DNA of 64,000 nt, from NCBI GenBank assembly GCA_004026145.2, contig CP034989.1, positions 3,300,134-3,364,133 of the forward strand, in the 5' to 3' direction. The DNA is from Takifugu bimaculatus (Eukaryota > Chordata > Actinopteri > Tetraodontiformes > Tetraodontidae). Below, one piece after another: positions 24,460 to 38,800 of this stretch; position 1 is the stretch's first letter, and the number at the start of each line of letters is the position of its first letter. The position numbers and the translations under genes are program-made. Under the pieces are notes generated by a model. That model had not been told where the DNA came from, ran no database searches, and saw only the letters and a program-made list of their open reading frames with translations.

Positions 24460-25590
24460 GTAAGAGCCGGGATGCCCGATTTGATTAATTACAACGTTTT
24501 AGTGTCATCTGGGCACAACTGTGGCAATTGACAGAGAAAGAAAAGTATCAAATAAAGTTACAATTAAAGTTGTTTTATCAACGCCAGGGCCTATTCTATG
24601 TATGCATATTTAAAAAATCTGCAGTTGCATCTCTAAATGTGCTTAATTTTATTTAGCGCCGCTGATTGAATTCGCAGGAACCAGCATGCAAGTCCTGTCA
24701 TGGAGTGTTAACTGATAAATATATTGACTTCTGTAAAACTCCCAAGGCTAAAACTTGAAAATCAAGGAGAGCCTCTCGCCCAGCGTTCGCGTATGTGGCG
24801 CAAACAAACTTTGATTGACGCAGTCGAGCAGCTCCTCAGAAGTGACTGCAGGAATCAGGCAGAGGCTGGAGGTCTCTCGGTGTACCCTGACCCTGATCGC
24901 CCAACAGGACGTGGATCAACGCCAAAATGGTGGTTTAGTGCCGTGACTTGAACGTTTCTCCGCACCTTCTCTCTGAATCGCCCGCGGTGACAGGGTGACA
25001 GACCTGTGCCAATGACGCACACCCTCCTGACGCGTTCTGGATCGAAAATGACTCCAGCAGAGACACTAATGTATCAGCTGGGCCGGCGGCACCCCCGTCC
25101 CTCCCGGCCTGTCGCAGCAGAACCCCACGGTGGGGGGGCGGGGGCGCACAGCCACCAACCACTTGAACCCCATCCAGGGCTGCAGATTATCTGATTACAC
25201 GGTGTCATGACATGTCATGGAGTGAGGCACTGAACCCATTGTTACCGCCTCCGGGAGGGGTAGCGAGGACCCCCAGTGTGGGGTGGAGGGTGGGTTGAGG
25301 TGGTTGCACACCCTGACCTCTGACCGCCCGGAGTCAGGGAAAGTAATAACGTGAACCTTGGTGTGTGCTGTATGTGCGTCGATCTGGGTAGAGATAGAAA
25401 CAGGGTGTGTGAGCCCGTATGTGTGAGAGAGAGGTGTGGGGTTTTGGGGGGGGGGGGCAACATCTGGCTGCTGAGCCCAGCTCCACATTCTGAGGTATAT
25501 GTAACGTTTGGTTAAATCAGAGGCAAACCTTTAACCTGCTACTTTCCTGTTGTGCCTGATACACACCATCAGTTCCTAACCCTCCCCCCC

Positions 25591-25630
<40 letters not shown>

Positions 25631-28600
25631 ATACTACAATCATGATTAAAAGTGACTCATTTCTGACAGCCATTTTTTTCAATACCAGCTGACACTTCGC
25701 TCAGGAGTTTGGTGTCGGTGTCGGTTCTTCACCTTTGCCTTCTTCTCCGAGCTGAACCGGGGACCCCACCTGTCCCCGCGCGCCGCCGCTGCCACTCCTC
25801 ATTACATCTAACCGCCGCCCGTCAAATACGCAGCAAAGTCCACCTATATGATGAAGCGTGTGGGATATCTGGAGATAGCGGCTGAGTCCGGCTGCTCGGA
25901 GAGGAAGAGACCGAGTGAAATCTAATTGAGCGGCCCGGCCAGACATCAGGGCTGGAACAACACATGTGATGAGTGCCAGATGTGGTCCGGTGGAGGCCGA
26001 ACATTAATAACACCCCCCCACTTCAAAAAAAAGAAAAAGAAATCATCCACGAGGAGCCTCTAAACGCCGCACAGTTTACAATATCTTAAGTAGACGCAGG
26101 ACGTCCTGTGTCAGATCTTGGCTCGGCAGCGTGCGGCTGTAACTCGGTAGCGTGCGATTTTACTCTGAGTTTTCTCACACTTGGTTATAGTTGGAAAATT
26201 ATCGCGGCTAAATTCGAACTGCAGAAACATGACTTACAGCAGAGTGCCCTTCTCCCGAAAGGTTGGGCCGTCTTATTTGTATCACAAAGGATTTGGCCTT
26301 AAAATATGGTTCTGTCCTGCTTCTGAACCCGCTGGGATCATGTACGTTACATGCCTCCATGCGGCGACAGAATTCCTCTTCTGATGTGCCTTTTCGGAGG
26401 TAATGGCCCTCCACCAGCATCAGCTTTACATTTCCCACATGCGAGCGTGCTTTCAGAGGCTATTCATAGAACGTGTATCTAAAAATTTTGCTGAGATCGA
26501 GATGATGAGTCACCTCGAAGTTTCGGTTTTGGTGGAAAAGGACACAAACTCGATCGGGTCCTTCGTGACTGTTGAGGACTCATGAAAGTGTTGCTGAAAC
26601 TTATCCCCGCATGAATCACCGGTGTCCATAAAATATCCACATATCGCAAAAAATGAAGCATAACAAATAACATGATGTATTAAAAAATGTTAAGGGGGGG
26701 GGAAGCTGCTTTTGGCCCTTCTTGAAAGCAGTAAAATTCGAGATAGACTTTCACTAGCTCTAAATCTCTGACTGAGGCACTGGAGCGCATCAGTCTGCTG
26801 GACGGACATCATTCTGTTCTCTTGGCTCTGTTCACGCCTGCGCACCCACTCTTCAGCTCTCTCTGGAGTTTTCCGGGGCATTTCTGTTCTTTGATCCCTG
26901 AACACTTCCCCCCCCCCAAAAAAACTTTCCTCGCACCTACAGCGCTGCAGGCTCGTGCGCTCGCTTCAGCCGAGCCTGGCTAGGCTGTAGCCCAACCTGA
27001 AAGCGTGCCCTCTCAACATCTGCGGGACAGCAGGGTTTTCGGAGAGGGCTCGACGGTGCGGCAGATCTTCAGGGGAAGGCCCGGGCTGGCGTGATCGCAT
27101 ACATAGCAATGGCGCTAGCCGGGGGCTGCTTTCACTGACAGATACAAATCAAACAAAAACAGCACCCATAGCTTTGCAATTTCTGGATCCACCCCCTTGA
27201 AATTTATTGGACTCTTACGCAGCCAGTTTCCCTCCTCCTCCACCCTCCCCACTGAGTTTGGTGAACTCTCTGCAGGTTTTTTGCGTAATCTTAACAAACA
27301 ACAGAAATGTTTTCGCCTTTGCTCCGCCTCTTCCAGGCCAGGACACTCGCGCTTCTGTTTTCTGCTGTGCTAATGTGATGTTTCCAAATATTTAATCCCC
27401 GCTAATATTGGTATCTGACCCACATACTGGTGTAAAACAGATGAGTCAGGGGAGCGACAATGGGTGGTGGGTCTGGTAAATCCATGGAGGCCACTGATGC
27501 TTCCTTTCTTGATGTAGATGTAGAAGAGTCATGAAAGTGAAAGGAAAGTCTGTAGTTGCATGGCAACAAGAAGAAGCAGTGGGTTGACTGGTCGCAGGCT
27601 AAAGCTGGACCCAGACAAAGGTGCTAAAGCTGCAGTTGCGGGGCAGTCAAAATCAGTAAAATTCGGCCAATTTTCTAGCCACTGAATTGCTTTTGCTGGT
27701 AAATTGGAAGAGGGTCAAAGGGTTGAATCAGCAAATACGGCCGATGTTAGAGGCCGGTCGCGTGATTGAGAGAAATAGCCACAACCCAAAATTGGTATCC
27801 TCTGTCCTCGTTCTTCTAGGTCCCGGCAGAAAGAGCCATCAGTCGCTACAGAGGTACGAAAAGTCCGACAACCACGTGCTGGTTTGCGCAGACTGCCCTC
27901 AGTCCCCTCTTGTATGGACCAGCCGGTCGCAGGAACACTGCGCCCGCAAGTGCAAGAAGGTCAAGAAGAACTTCAACTGCAGGTGAACGCAACACACGCT
28001 GTTTGTTTTCTGTTAGAATACCTCAAAAACCTGGAGTGCTGCCTCGTCTCTCCCCTCCTCTGCATTGACAGTATTTACATATTTTCGCTGTTTATCGTTG
28101 GGTCATCTCTCAATGACTTCCCTGGTCTATACGCAGGGCTTTCAATTTTCAGCGGCACAACAGGAAATGCCACTTGCTTCCCTTTGACCGTTTCACCCAT
28201 GGCGCGCAGAGGCAGCCCAACGTCAACTTCACCTTGTATGAAAAAAAAGGTACACTCTGTCAGGGTTGGGGTTCCACCGGCTCAGGTGCAGACGCGGCCG
28301 GGCGTGGGTTGGGGGTAGTTTCAGTTAGCCTCTAGTGTTCAGGGTGTTTGGTATTTCTCTTGACATAATAAATGCCCCTTGCTCTCCTGCTGTTAAATCA
28401 CTCGGCCGAGGAGAGTTGCATGGATAAACAAGTAGTGAGCGAAATCGTAAACAAAAAAAAGTTATTGTTTATAGCGGGAATGCTAAAGGATTTTCTCCAC
28501 CGCGGCCTGTGGAATCTAGCACTCTAGAATTTATTGCCAAAGTTATGGAAACTCCCCCCGGTGACATTTAATGAACTTTGGGGAGTTGTCTGTTTTGAGA

Positions 28601-31600
28601 GCAACACGCAGGCTGGGACATACTAAAACGCATGCAGTAAAAATGTCTTATTGACCAAACATGGATAAATGTATTCCAGGTGGTCGAGTCGGAGAGCGCA
28701 AATCAACCTTTAATTGACTTTAGACTGTTTACATTGGCACGCGGCAGGTACACAGGGAGCGCTAATGTGAAAGTGAGAACATGAATGGATGTTTTCTCAT
28801 GTTTTTATGACCTTTCTTAGATTATATACGGGAGTGTATCATCGGCACCAAGGACAACTACAGAGGGAGGCGGTCATGGACCAAGTCAAACATTACGTGC
28901 CAAGCCTGGGCAGATAATAACATCAACGAGCACACGTGAGTCCTCCTTTTTAATCAAGGACCTCGATAAAAGGAGCACATCTTTATGGCCACTAATGAGA
29001 AAAGCTGCTGCGGCTTCCTTGCGTGATGCTCGGCGAGAAACCAAAGGTGTTAATCATTGGCTTTCCGTGCGCCTTTCGATTTAAACCAGCAGCCTTCAGA
29101 AGCCCGCTCCTCTAATCTTCAGTCTTCCACCACCTCCCTGGATGCTCCCTCTCCGCCCCTCTGATATTGACCAGGCCCCAGTAGCTGATTTATTGGGGCT
29201 CAGATCATCCCCTTGCACCTCAGGGGTTAGAGGAAGGCACGGAGATGGGCAAACGTTTAGCTAAATCAGATTTCATTCAACACATGCGAGGATTTCCTGT
29301 CTGTGGAGCCACCAGGTGCATTTCAAAGATATTTTCTGTCAGTGGCAAAAGATCTGTGCCAGTGCCTCGTTAGCGTGCGTCATTAGTTACAAAACATTTT
29401 TGCCATCCCGACCCTAACAAGAGTTCAAAAACACTTGTTCAATAACACCCCCGAATTAAAAACCATGGCCAGGGTTTCCCCTCCAGAAGTAGCCCTTAGC
29501 ACCAGCCATACTTTGTCATTGTTTATGTGACACACGGCTCTGATCCTCGTCCCAGATGGTGAACGTAACGTCCCACAGCATCGCCCCAGCTTGTCAGCAG
29601 CTTTTTACATCCGAGTGGTTAAAGGGGGCTGTACTTCAGGGAGATTTAGTGCCACTGTGGGGTTAGCAAACATGGGACCGTCCCGCTGTGTGAGAATTAC
29701 CGCTGTAATGAACCACGGACCATTTGAGTTCCAGGTAACTATTATTTTCATGCTTGACCGATCACCATGGACCAGGGGGTGATTTCTCAGGAGGTTCCCT
29801 CCCAGGAATGGGACTTCCACCTGTTGTCTATATTTAGTGTTTGGCCCAAAGGGTCTGAAAGCAGGGTGCACTAATGTCTCTCCAACTGTGAAGAATGAAA
29901 CAGAATGGAACATTTCTGTTCACATCAATAATAACATATAATAATGTTAATAACATAATCCTCCTGAATCACAGTAAGTTTTTCAGCTTACACTGCCGCA
30001 GACTCATGACTCTGAAGCTTCTGCTGAGACGCGAGATCGACACTTCTTACATGGTTACTTTGATTCCAACATTTGCTAATTAATATAGAATGATTTAGAA
30101 GCACTATCGTGAATGAAGTTAGCATTAATGTCATTCTAGATGTATTTTAAAGTCCAACTCCAGACAGTTTGATATCTGAATTTCTAAGCTAAACAGCAGC
30201 ATGCTGATGTGCTAGCCCAACTTTAGCCTATCTGGTAATTACTGCTAGAGAAGTACCTGTCAGTGGCGCCAGTTAGCTTAAGAAGAAAACAATAAAGTCC
30301 TGTCTTTGAGTGCCTCAGAGGTTCAGGTATGTAGATCCGTTCCAGATCAACAGATTTCAGATGTTTCCTGTCACACTATGCTTCAGAAATGAAAAATCAC
30401 TTGGAGAGATTGTTTTTTCCCCTCTGATTGACAATTCGCTCACTGATCTTGGAGCGCTTTTTCGCTTGGATGCTTTGGCGCTGAAGCCCTGCCACGCTCG
30501 TTACGTCACCGCCCGCTTTCGCTGCAGTTACTACAGGTCTAGATTTCATCTTCAGCCGTGTCCAAAACCTCAGCGATAAGATTTGTCGGCCGAGGCGGCG
30601 TAGCATGTGTGCGCAGTGTCTGCCTGCTCTGATGGGAACGGATTTTGGCAAGGAGATTAATAACTGGCCAACATCTGTTAGCGCAACATCATTATGGCTG
30701 ACTTGCTCCCATGCCATGACTGTTTGTGGATTCTCACCAGATGTATAGCGAGCAAACTTGTTATTCAGTTTGTGAATTTAGGATACTGTACTGCAATCGA
30801 AATGTACTGCGCTTGTGAGTTACGTGCACCAGATGTGAGTTCTGGCACTTGGCGCTGCGCTCCATTGAAGTGGAGCCAGGATTTTGACTATAAGTGAAAC
30901 TTTGCTATTAACACGGTTGTATTTTCTCGAGGTGGGACTATGATGTCTAGCTGAAGGCCTTCTCCTTCGCTCTAAGTTAGATCCCAGAGATTTATTCTAG
31001 TTCTAGTTTGAATGATGATCTACATTAGAGCAGAAGCCTCGCGTAAGTCCCAGGGCCTGGTGGGGAGAGCGGAGCTGACTCCCTGCGAAAAAAAAGGGTC
31101 ATTGTCTGGGTTAGTGCACGGACAAGCTGCTGAAGGGTGGGTGGTTCGTTTCCTGCTTCTCTTTCTACACCATTAATTAAACACAGGACTTCTTTTTGCT
31201 GACGCTGTCCTGCTTAGTTAAATCAGTCACCTGGCGTCTTATATATGCAAGGGCACGCTGTGTTTCCTGTCTTCCCTCCACCCGCCTGCCTGGGTGAGTG
31301 GGTGGGACAATGTGGTCAGCATGGATCAGAGGGTGCTGACTACCAGCTTTTCATCATCCTCCCCTGACAGAAGATGAATTTCACGCATCATCCCCTTTGC
31401 ACGGAGGCCGCTCCCAAACATTACATCACATCTGTTTGGGCTGGTACTGGACTGGTCCGATTTCTTGCCAGCCGCAGGACCGCTTGGGCTACTTCCAGTG
31501 GTTCATAGTATCGTACTGTGCTGTTGGTGGTTACTCTGGTGTGACACAGTCTGGCCTTTTCACCCTTGAGCGGGCGAAGATTCAGTAGGAATCAGTAAGG

Positions 31601-32779
31601 GGAACGAGGAATACGTGGAATCCTAGAGACAAGAAAGGTATTGACGTATTTACCCTACAAAAGGTGTGTGTGACCGGTCAAGCTGGGAGTTACAAAGTAA
31701 CCCAGTCATGCCATAATCACATGCATTTCTCAGTGCAGCCTGGATCTTTATGCTGAAGTCCCTTGAATTTATTTGCCTATGTTACTGTATACACACCCCG
31801 AGCAGCCAACTGTGCAAGTATTCCCGGAAATTTATTTATACTGCCTGCGGTGTCAGTTAACACTCTCAATAATGTTTGTCTGCTCTCCTGTAGGTTTTAT
31901 CCTGATAGGTACCCAGCGCAAGACCTGAGGGAGAACTTCTGCCGGAATCCCAACAACGACCCCGGTGGTCCATGGTGCTACACTACAGACCCCAACGTAA
32001 GGGCCGAAGAGTGCGGCATACCTCAGTGCTCTGAAGGTAAGAGCCTTCGAATGAGGGCCAAATAATAAGGGGATTAATATTTGTTCCTCTAACTTTAAGG
32101 TTTTCCTACATGATAGATGTCTGTATGGTGTGTAACGGCGAGGACTACCGGGGGAAAGTGGATCATACAGAGAGTGGCAAAGAGTGCCAGAGATGGGACT
32201 CTGCAAGGCCGCACAAACACCCTTTCCAGCCCAAAAAGTGAGCTCCAACCCTGTTTAAGCTGAAACATATACATAAATTCAGGATTTTACAGCATTTCCA
32301 TCCTTCAAGGTATCGGGGCAAGGACTTGAAGGACAACTACTGCAGAAACCCAGATAATCGCCTGCGTCCCTGGTGCTACACCATGGATCCCACAACAGCA
32401 TGGGAGTACTGCAACATCACAGTGTGTGGTAAGGGCCAACTGCAAACGCTCTCCACCTTCATCAGATCAGAGAAAGGTGAACCGAACTCCAATTATGGCA
32501 CTTTGGAAAATACCTGCTACGTTTCACCTTTCCGTCTGTTGCGCTGTTGAGCTGTGCTTTGGTTCTTTCGGATTGCGGTTTGGCTAGAGCGCCAAGATTT
32601 ATACACAACTTTTGTGTTTCGCTGTAGGTGTGGAGTTGCTTGAGCAAAAACAGCCCCCCCACTTCCCCCCCTTCCCCGCGGAGTCTCATAAGCCTTTGTT
32701 TATGAAACTGAGTCTTTCATGTGGCGGTTGGGTTCAAATTTATCTTAACAAAGAAAATAAATAGGTTGTTTGTAGCTGG

Positions 32780-32814
<35 letters not shown>

Positions 32815-35800
32815 AAGGGAGGTGGGGGGGTGGGTTCCACGTTTAGTTAAGACAACTCATGGACCGTATTTAAAATGAAGTTTTATGAGACAGGTTATGT
32901 TTTCTAAAAATGTGTCACATTCCTTTCAGAGGGTTTCATAGATGAAAACTGTAACAAAACAATGATGGAAAAGACGAGTTTAACGACCGCAAACGCCAAA
33001 CGAGCATAAACAAATGTCTTGGAGATGATGCGATGCACATGATACGACCTTGACAGTCACTGGATCTCAAGCTAATTGAAAACTCATGGCAGATTTTTCC
33101 CGCTTTGTTCTACAAACCTTCTGGCATCAGCACAAACGAGGAACTAATTATTGGAAGACCGACGCTAATCCCCGTCGTAGATCTACGATGGATCGCGACA
33201 GGCCGACGTCATGGCGAAGGCTGTTGGTTTCAAGATTTTTACTTTCAACACATTGTGGTGCATGCGAGGCATTCTTATACATGAGTGGACATCTCACATG
33301 TGCTCTTCAGAGAAGAAGAAAATATGCATCAAAAGAAAATGTCGAACCAGAACAAAACCCTTGACGTGTTTTTTTTATGGACAATACAAATGGTTCATAT
33401 CCTGAATAGTCGAAATAATTAGCAGCAGACCTGATGTCTCTCACATGGAACTCTGCGTTAGCTTTTTTAGGCGTGCTGTGCGCCGAGCGCACAAACAATC
33501 TAGCGTTACCGTGGCTAAATCGTGTTTGACAGAGTTGTGGTTTAGATAACTTTCCCCTTCGTATCTAATACAAAAGACAAAAGGAAACAGAAAAGAATGG
33601 ATGTCAAAAGGAGGATCTGCCATTGGAGAGTTTGCTCAGCTCTGCCTTTGAAAGCACCATGAAATATTCCCACATGCGCGCCCCGAAACACTCTCAGCAT
33701 CTCTCTTTGTCTCCCTCAGACACATACGCACATGTACTTTGCAGAACATGATATGATTTACAGCGAGGGTGGAGGATCTGCATTTGTCCAGATGTGTGCA
33801 TCTGCCCTCTGAAAGATAAAAACCACTGACCTGTACTGCACAGCGCACACAGACACTGGCATGCATTACATCAAGCCAAAGAATCCCTCTTTTCCACCCG
33901 CCTTCTCATTTCTGCTTCAAAACATTCCCCTTCCCTCCTCCATCTCCTACCATCTCATTTGTCAAAGGCTAAAGAAACAGAGACAGAAATCCAGAGGGGA
34001 GAACTCGCTCCCCGTCTGCTGCATTCCCTGAAGTGCTGAGAAGCAGAATTCCACCCCAACATGTTTGGAATAGTTTTTCTGCTGGATAAAGTTGCCCCCA
34101 GTTGGGTGTCATAACTTGGCTGAAATAAACAAGGTCCCAAGCTTGGGAGTGGCGGGGGGGGGGGATTAGTTTCATGTTGGGCCCAGGGACGTATTCAGGA
34201 CTCGGATTGTTCATCGTTGCGTCCTGTCGGAGCTCCCTACTTGGAAGAACGCGTGGAAGCGATGTTATGAACACAGGTTTTCCATCGCAGACCCGGGGGA
34301 ACTACTGATTTTGATCATCTGTCTCTAGGTTAAACATGACACATTCTTCAGGGGATTAATTCCTCCCTTCTTGTTCTCCCTCCCTCCCTCGCTCTCGTTA
34401 ATGCGCTCTCCCTTTCTGATGTGCAGAAATCCAATCTGATGTCTTCGTTTCCCCCTAGACTCCGACCCGAGGCACGAGGACGCTGAGGTCAACGTGACAA
34501 TGTCCTGTTTCCAGGGGAAGGGGACGGATTACCGAGGCACCATGAACGTCACCCCGGAGGGCGTGACCTGTCAGCGCTGGGACTCCCAGTTTCCTCATAA
34601 CCACTCCTTTCTTCCAAACAGCTACAAATGCAAGTGAGTCATGTTTGTTTCGTGGCCTCTTGGCGTGAATTCCGCTGCCTTGGCCCTGTCAAAGAGGTTA
34701 TTTATACATTTTGCGCGTCTGACTGTTGGACTGCCAGAGTTGTAAAGAGTGAACCTCTGGTGCGGAGAGCGCAGTCGTCAGCATCGTCATTTAAATTGTA
34801 GCTGGTGCGTTTGTTTCAGGGACCTCAGAGAGAACTACTGCCGTAACCCCGATGGAGCAGAATACCCATGGTGCTTTACCACAGACCCTAATCAGAGGAG
34901 AGCCAACTGCACCAACATCCCCAGGTGTGACGCTGTGGACACACAAACAATAGGTAACTTTCTGTAAACCTATAGCGGGATATAAGGTTGTACGCCATAA
35001 AGGAGCCATTTTACTCTCTACTGAATAAGATACATACAGGTGTGAATAAAACATGTTTTTATTTCTTGTTCATTCCAGTCTTATTATGTGGAGGAAATCT
35101 TGATGCCACGGTTCATAATGGGGGATGAGATCATTTTGTCATTAAACAAGTCTCAATGTGCAAAATTAGGATGCTCAACAATCATATTATCTCGGCCAGC
35201 TAGCAAGCAAAGCAGTTTCTCTCGATTTCCAGCTCCCGCTAAGAAAAAAAATAAATAAATAAATAAAATCTAGCAGCAAATATGCAACTTTGAAGATGGA
35301 CAAACGTTCCTGAAGAAATGTGATCAAATTACAAACCCGCAAAATTCTCCAAGCGCTATGTCGTCGTTTTTTTTTTTCGTGAAGAGCCGAGTTACATCGA
35401 CGCTCTCGTTATTGCTCCCGTCGGACTTGGCCGCTTGGCAGCGCGCTGACGAGTGAATTCCATTTCATGGAAGAACAAGAACTTTGGCAACCGGCGCTGC
35501 CTGTCATTCCCCATGTTTCCCTGTTTTACGTTTACAGAGACGAGACCACACATGTCAAACCGTGGCGCATTTGTTTGTTAATGGAGCGGCGACATTTGTG
35601 TTTAAGGGCAGAAATTGCGCCATTTCATTTTCCTAATAGGATTGAGAGCTACAGATTGAACCCCTGACACAGAGTCGTAAGTCAAGTCAGAATCCTGAAC
35701 GTGACTCTTATTCCATCACGAGAATCAGCTGCCAGCGCTGAACTCATGTTCAGTTTGCAGCTTTTAAATGCTGATTGGGTGTAACTTCTTTTTCTTTTCC

Positions 35801-38800
35801 TTTTCAGAGTGTTATGAAGACAGTGGAGAGTCATACAGGGGCTCTTTATCTACAACAAGATCTGGGATTCCCTGTGCTGACTGGTCGCATCACATAAACC
35901 GGTAATGAGGTCATATATTCTGCAAATACTTATCTTGGCACCTGGGAGATGTTCCTTGAGGAGATGGCAATCTTTTCTACACGGTTGTTGAGTCTTTGTT
36001 GACAGCTAGCTAGCTTCTTTGTGAAAACCCCTTTCACAGGAACAAAACTAAGCAGTGAAAACAAACAGCGTGAGGAAATCGGGGGATCCTCAGGGGTCAA
36101 TACCCGGCCCGATTGTTATTCGTCTGTAAGGGACAAGAGGAACACCCTGGGGTGCTCTTTGAGCGACCCGTCCAGAGGGAAACATTCCCCACTCGAGTGT
36201 TGTTGCTTCACGCTCAAATCGAGCTGTTGGAATTACTTAATTTACGGGAATTCTAAAAGCCAAAATGGCACAGACAGATGGACATGTTCCAGAGCTGACC
36301 CCTGGCCCCAGGAAGTGCTTTCTGAGAAAGGCAGATCAAAGCCAATCAGCTCCCTCACATAGAGTGCAGCCAGCGAGTCTACTCTGCTCAAGGTCAAGGG
36401 TCATCCCAGGAAAAACTGCTGTGAGCTACAGCTTGTTTAACATTCTCCTGGGAAGAAGAATTATCTCCTCCCCTTGACAAATTGTTGCCCATCTCTCATT
36501 ATTATCATTTTAGCATGTTCAGACTCACAAAATTAGATGTGAATTCCACAAATATGGATCAGAACCAACCCATTCCCACTGGTCCCGAGCCTACGTAACA
36601 CCCAGAGAACATACTTTCTTTCTCCCGTGAGACGGGTTTCTTTCCTTCTAGGGGTAACTGAATGCACCAAATTCATCGCACTATAGAAAATCCACGGTCG
36701 GAATCTTTAGGCATGACATGAGAATCTGCATTTGTGTGTTTTACAGTTGGGATTCTCACTCTACTGAATCCCACGTAGGGCTGGAGCAAAACTACTGTCG
36801 GAACCCGGACAGGGACAAACACGGGCCGTGGTGTTACACCACTCCAAATAACCTTCTGGTGTGGGACTACTGCAAACTGAAGCACTGTGAGTACTTCACG
36901 AACCCTTTCAGATGCATCTCGTGGTCCTTTCTTATAAATTGGATGTTAATGCTAACCTTTAAGAGCCAAAGACAACTTCTTAACGCATGGAATCAAAATT
37001 TTTATGAATCCAATTTGCACTCCACAAACAAGAAAATGAAATTTAGTCATACCCCAGGGGAGATCCTGCTACAGTTTTAGCATCAAGCTAGCTCTAATGC
37101 ATATTATTCAGACTGGGCTAACCTGCTGTTGCCAAAGACCCGGGAATGACTTCAACCGTCCCATCTCAGCCAGCACAAATGCGTTCCCGACGTATAAAAT
37201 CCTACATTGCCTCTTTCCCTCCTTTCATATATTTTACGTGAGCAGCGTAGAGAAGGAGAGACAATTCCGAATGTGTTTCGAATTGAGCTCGGCTTTAGCG
37301 AGAGGGCCGTTTTTCGTCGGCTTTCTTGTTTAGAACACGATCCCTCTTTTTGTTGCATTTCTCAAAACAGCACTTCTCCCGTTGCCAACAAAAATGCAGT
37401 TGATACATGAGTGTGTACAGTACACATGTGGTGTGTACACATGTGGAGGCACTCGCAGACCATCGAGAGTTCTGAGAATTAGGGCCAAAATTGGTCGTCA
37501 CGTTAGCAGTGTCCTGTGCACAGAAATGAATAATCTGAATCTAATCTAAAAATCTTGTTAAATATCATTCTTGCGGCGAATATTTATCTAAAGACTTTGT
37601 TTAAAGCCCCTTTCCTCCTCTAAGGAGCACCACTGGACCAAACTTTTCTGGCAGCGGACCATATCTCCAGCCCGTTGCCTCATTCTTTGGGGTTTTCCAT
37701 TTCAGGGCTCCTCAGGTGATGAGCCTGGCAGCTTTTCTGATCCCCCCATTCCTCTCCGATTGTTCTGTGTATCTCGCATCGCCACCATATGCCGAATATC
37801 CCCCCCCTCCCTGAGCGAGGTTTTACATTTTACAGGCTTCCTGTGTGTTCCTTCACCACATTTAGAGGTATGTTGGCGATGATTGAGATATTTCTCAGAG
37901 CTGTAGATCTTTTGGAGGACACTAAACCACCCTGGCAGATTGTCTTTGACATGTCAGCCTTCATATATAGAATACAGGCAACCACAGAAGTTGCTGCCAA
38001 CATAAAAAGGAGGTTTAGCTACATTATGGTTAATCCCAGCTGTGCTTTGATTGACACTTGTTATACATAAAACGATGTTAGCATATGACTAACTATATTT
38101 ACAGTAGCATGCGCGAGCTCGGTAAAATATTGTCAGGGTTTTTTTTGTGTGTGTGAGCTGTTGTTTCCCATTGGCAGAATATTCAAACAGCAAACAGATG
38201 CAGGGCTTTTTTTGGCTGCCGTCACATCATCTGATAAAACGCACTCTCCAGCTAAGATGGACCCAACGTTTTCTTTGGCTGCTTTTAATCTGGCATCTGT
38301 GGAAGCCTCTATCAAATGGCCGCCCAATGATTCCCGTAATGTAAAACACATCCTCCGTGAAGTCTTTGGGGCCTTGAGCTAATTTATTTGACGAGGTTGC
38401 TCACCATCGCAGCCCTCGCCGATGATTCGACGCGGAGATTTAGCGCGGTGTCGTGTTTCGAGGGTGTTGGCGTGCACCGTGGATGGACGGTCTTTTCTTA
38501 CCTGTGTGTTCCTTTACTTGTATCAGGTGCATCTACGACAGCGGCTCCTCAGATTTACAGTGAGTGTTGGACTTTTTTTGTCCCTTTTTTCATTAAAATG
38601 GACTGTAATTACCCTAAATGCATCTCCGTGCTTAGATGCGACTCGCCCCAAGATATCGTGCTTTGTGCACATTAACACCAGGATTGTCGGAGGACACCGA
38701 GTGCTGGGTACAGATGGCAGCTGGGTTGTTAGCATCCAAAGAGCGTAAGTTATTTATTGTTGTTCCTATAAAGCCCTCATTTGCGGTTTAACCCTAAAGG

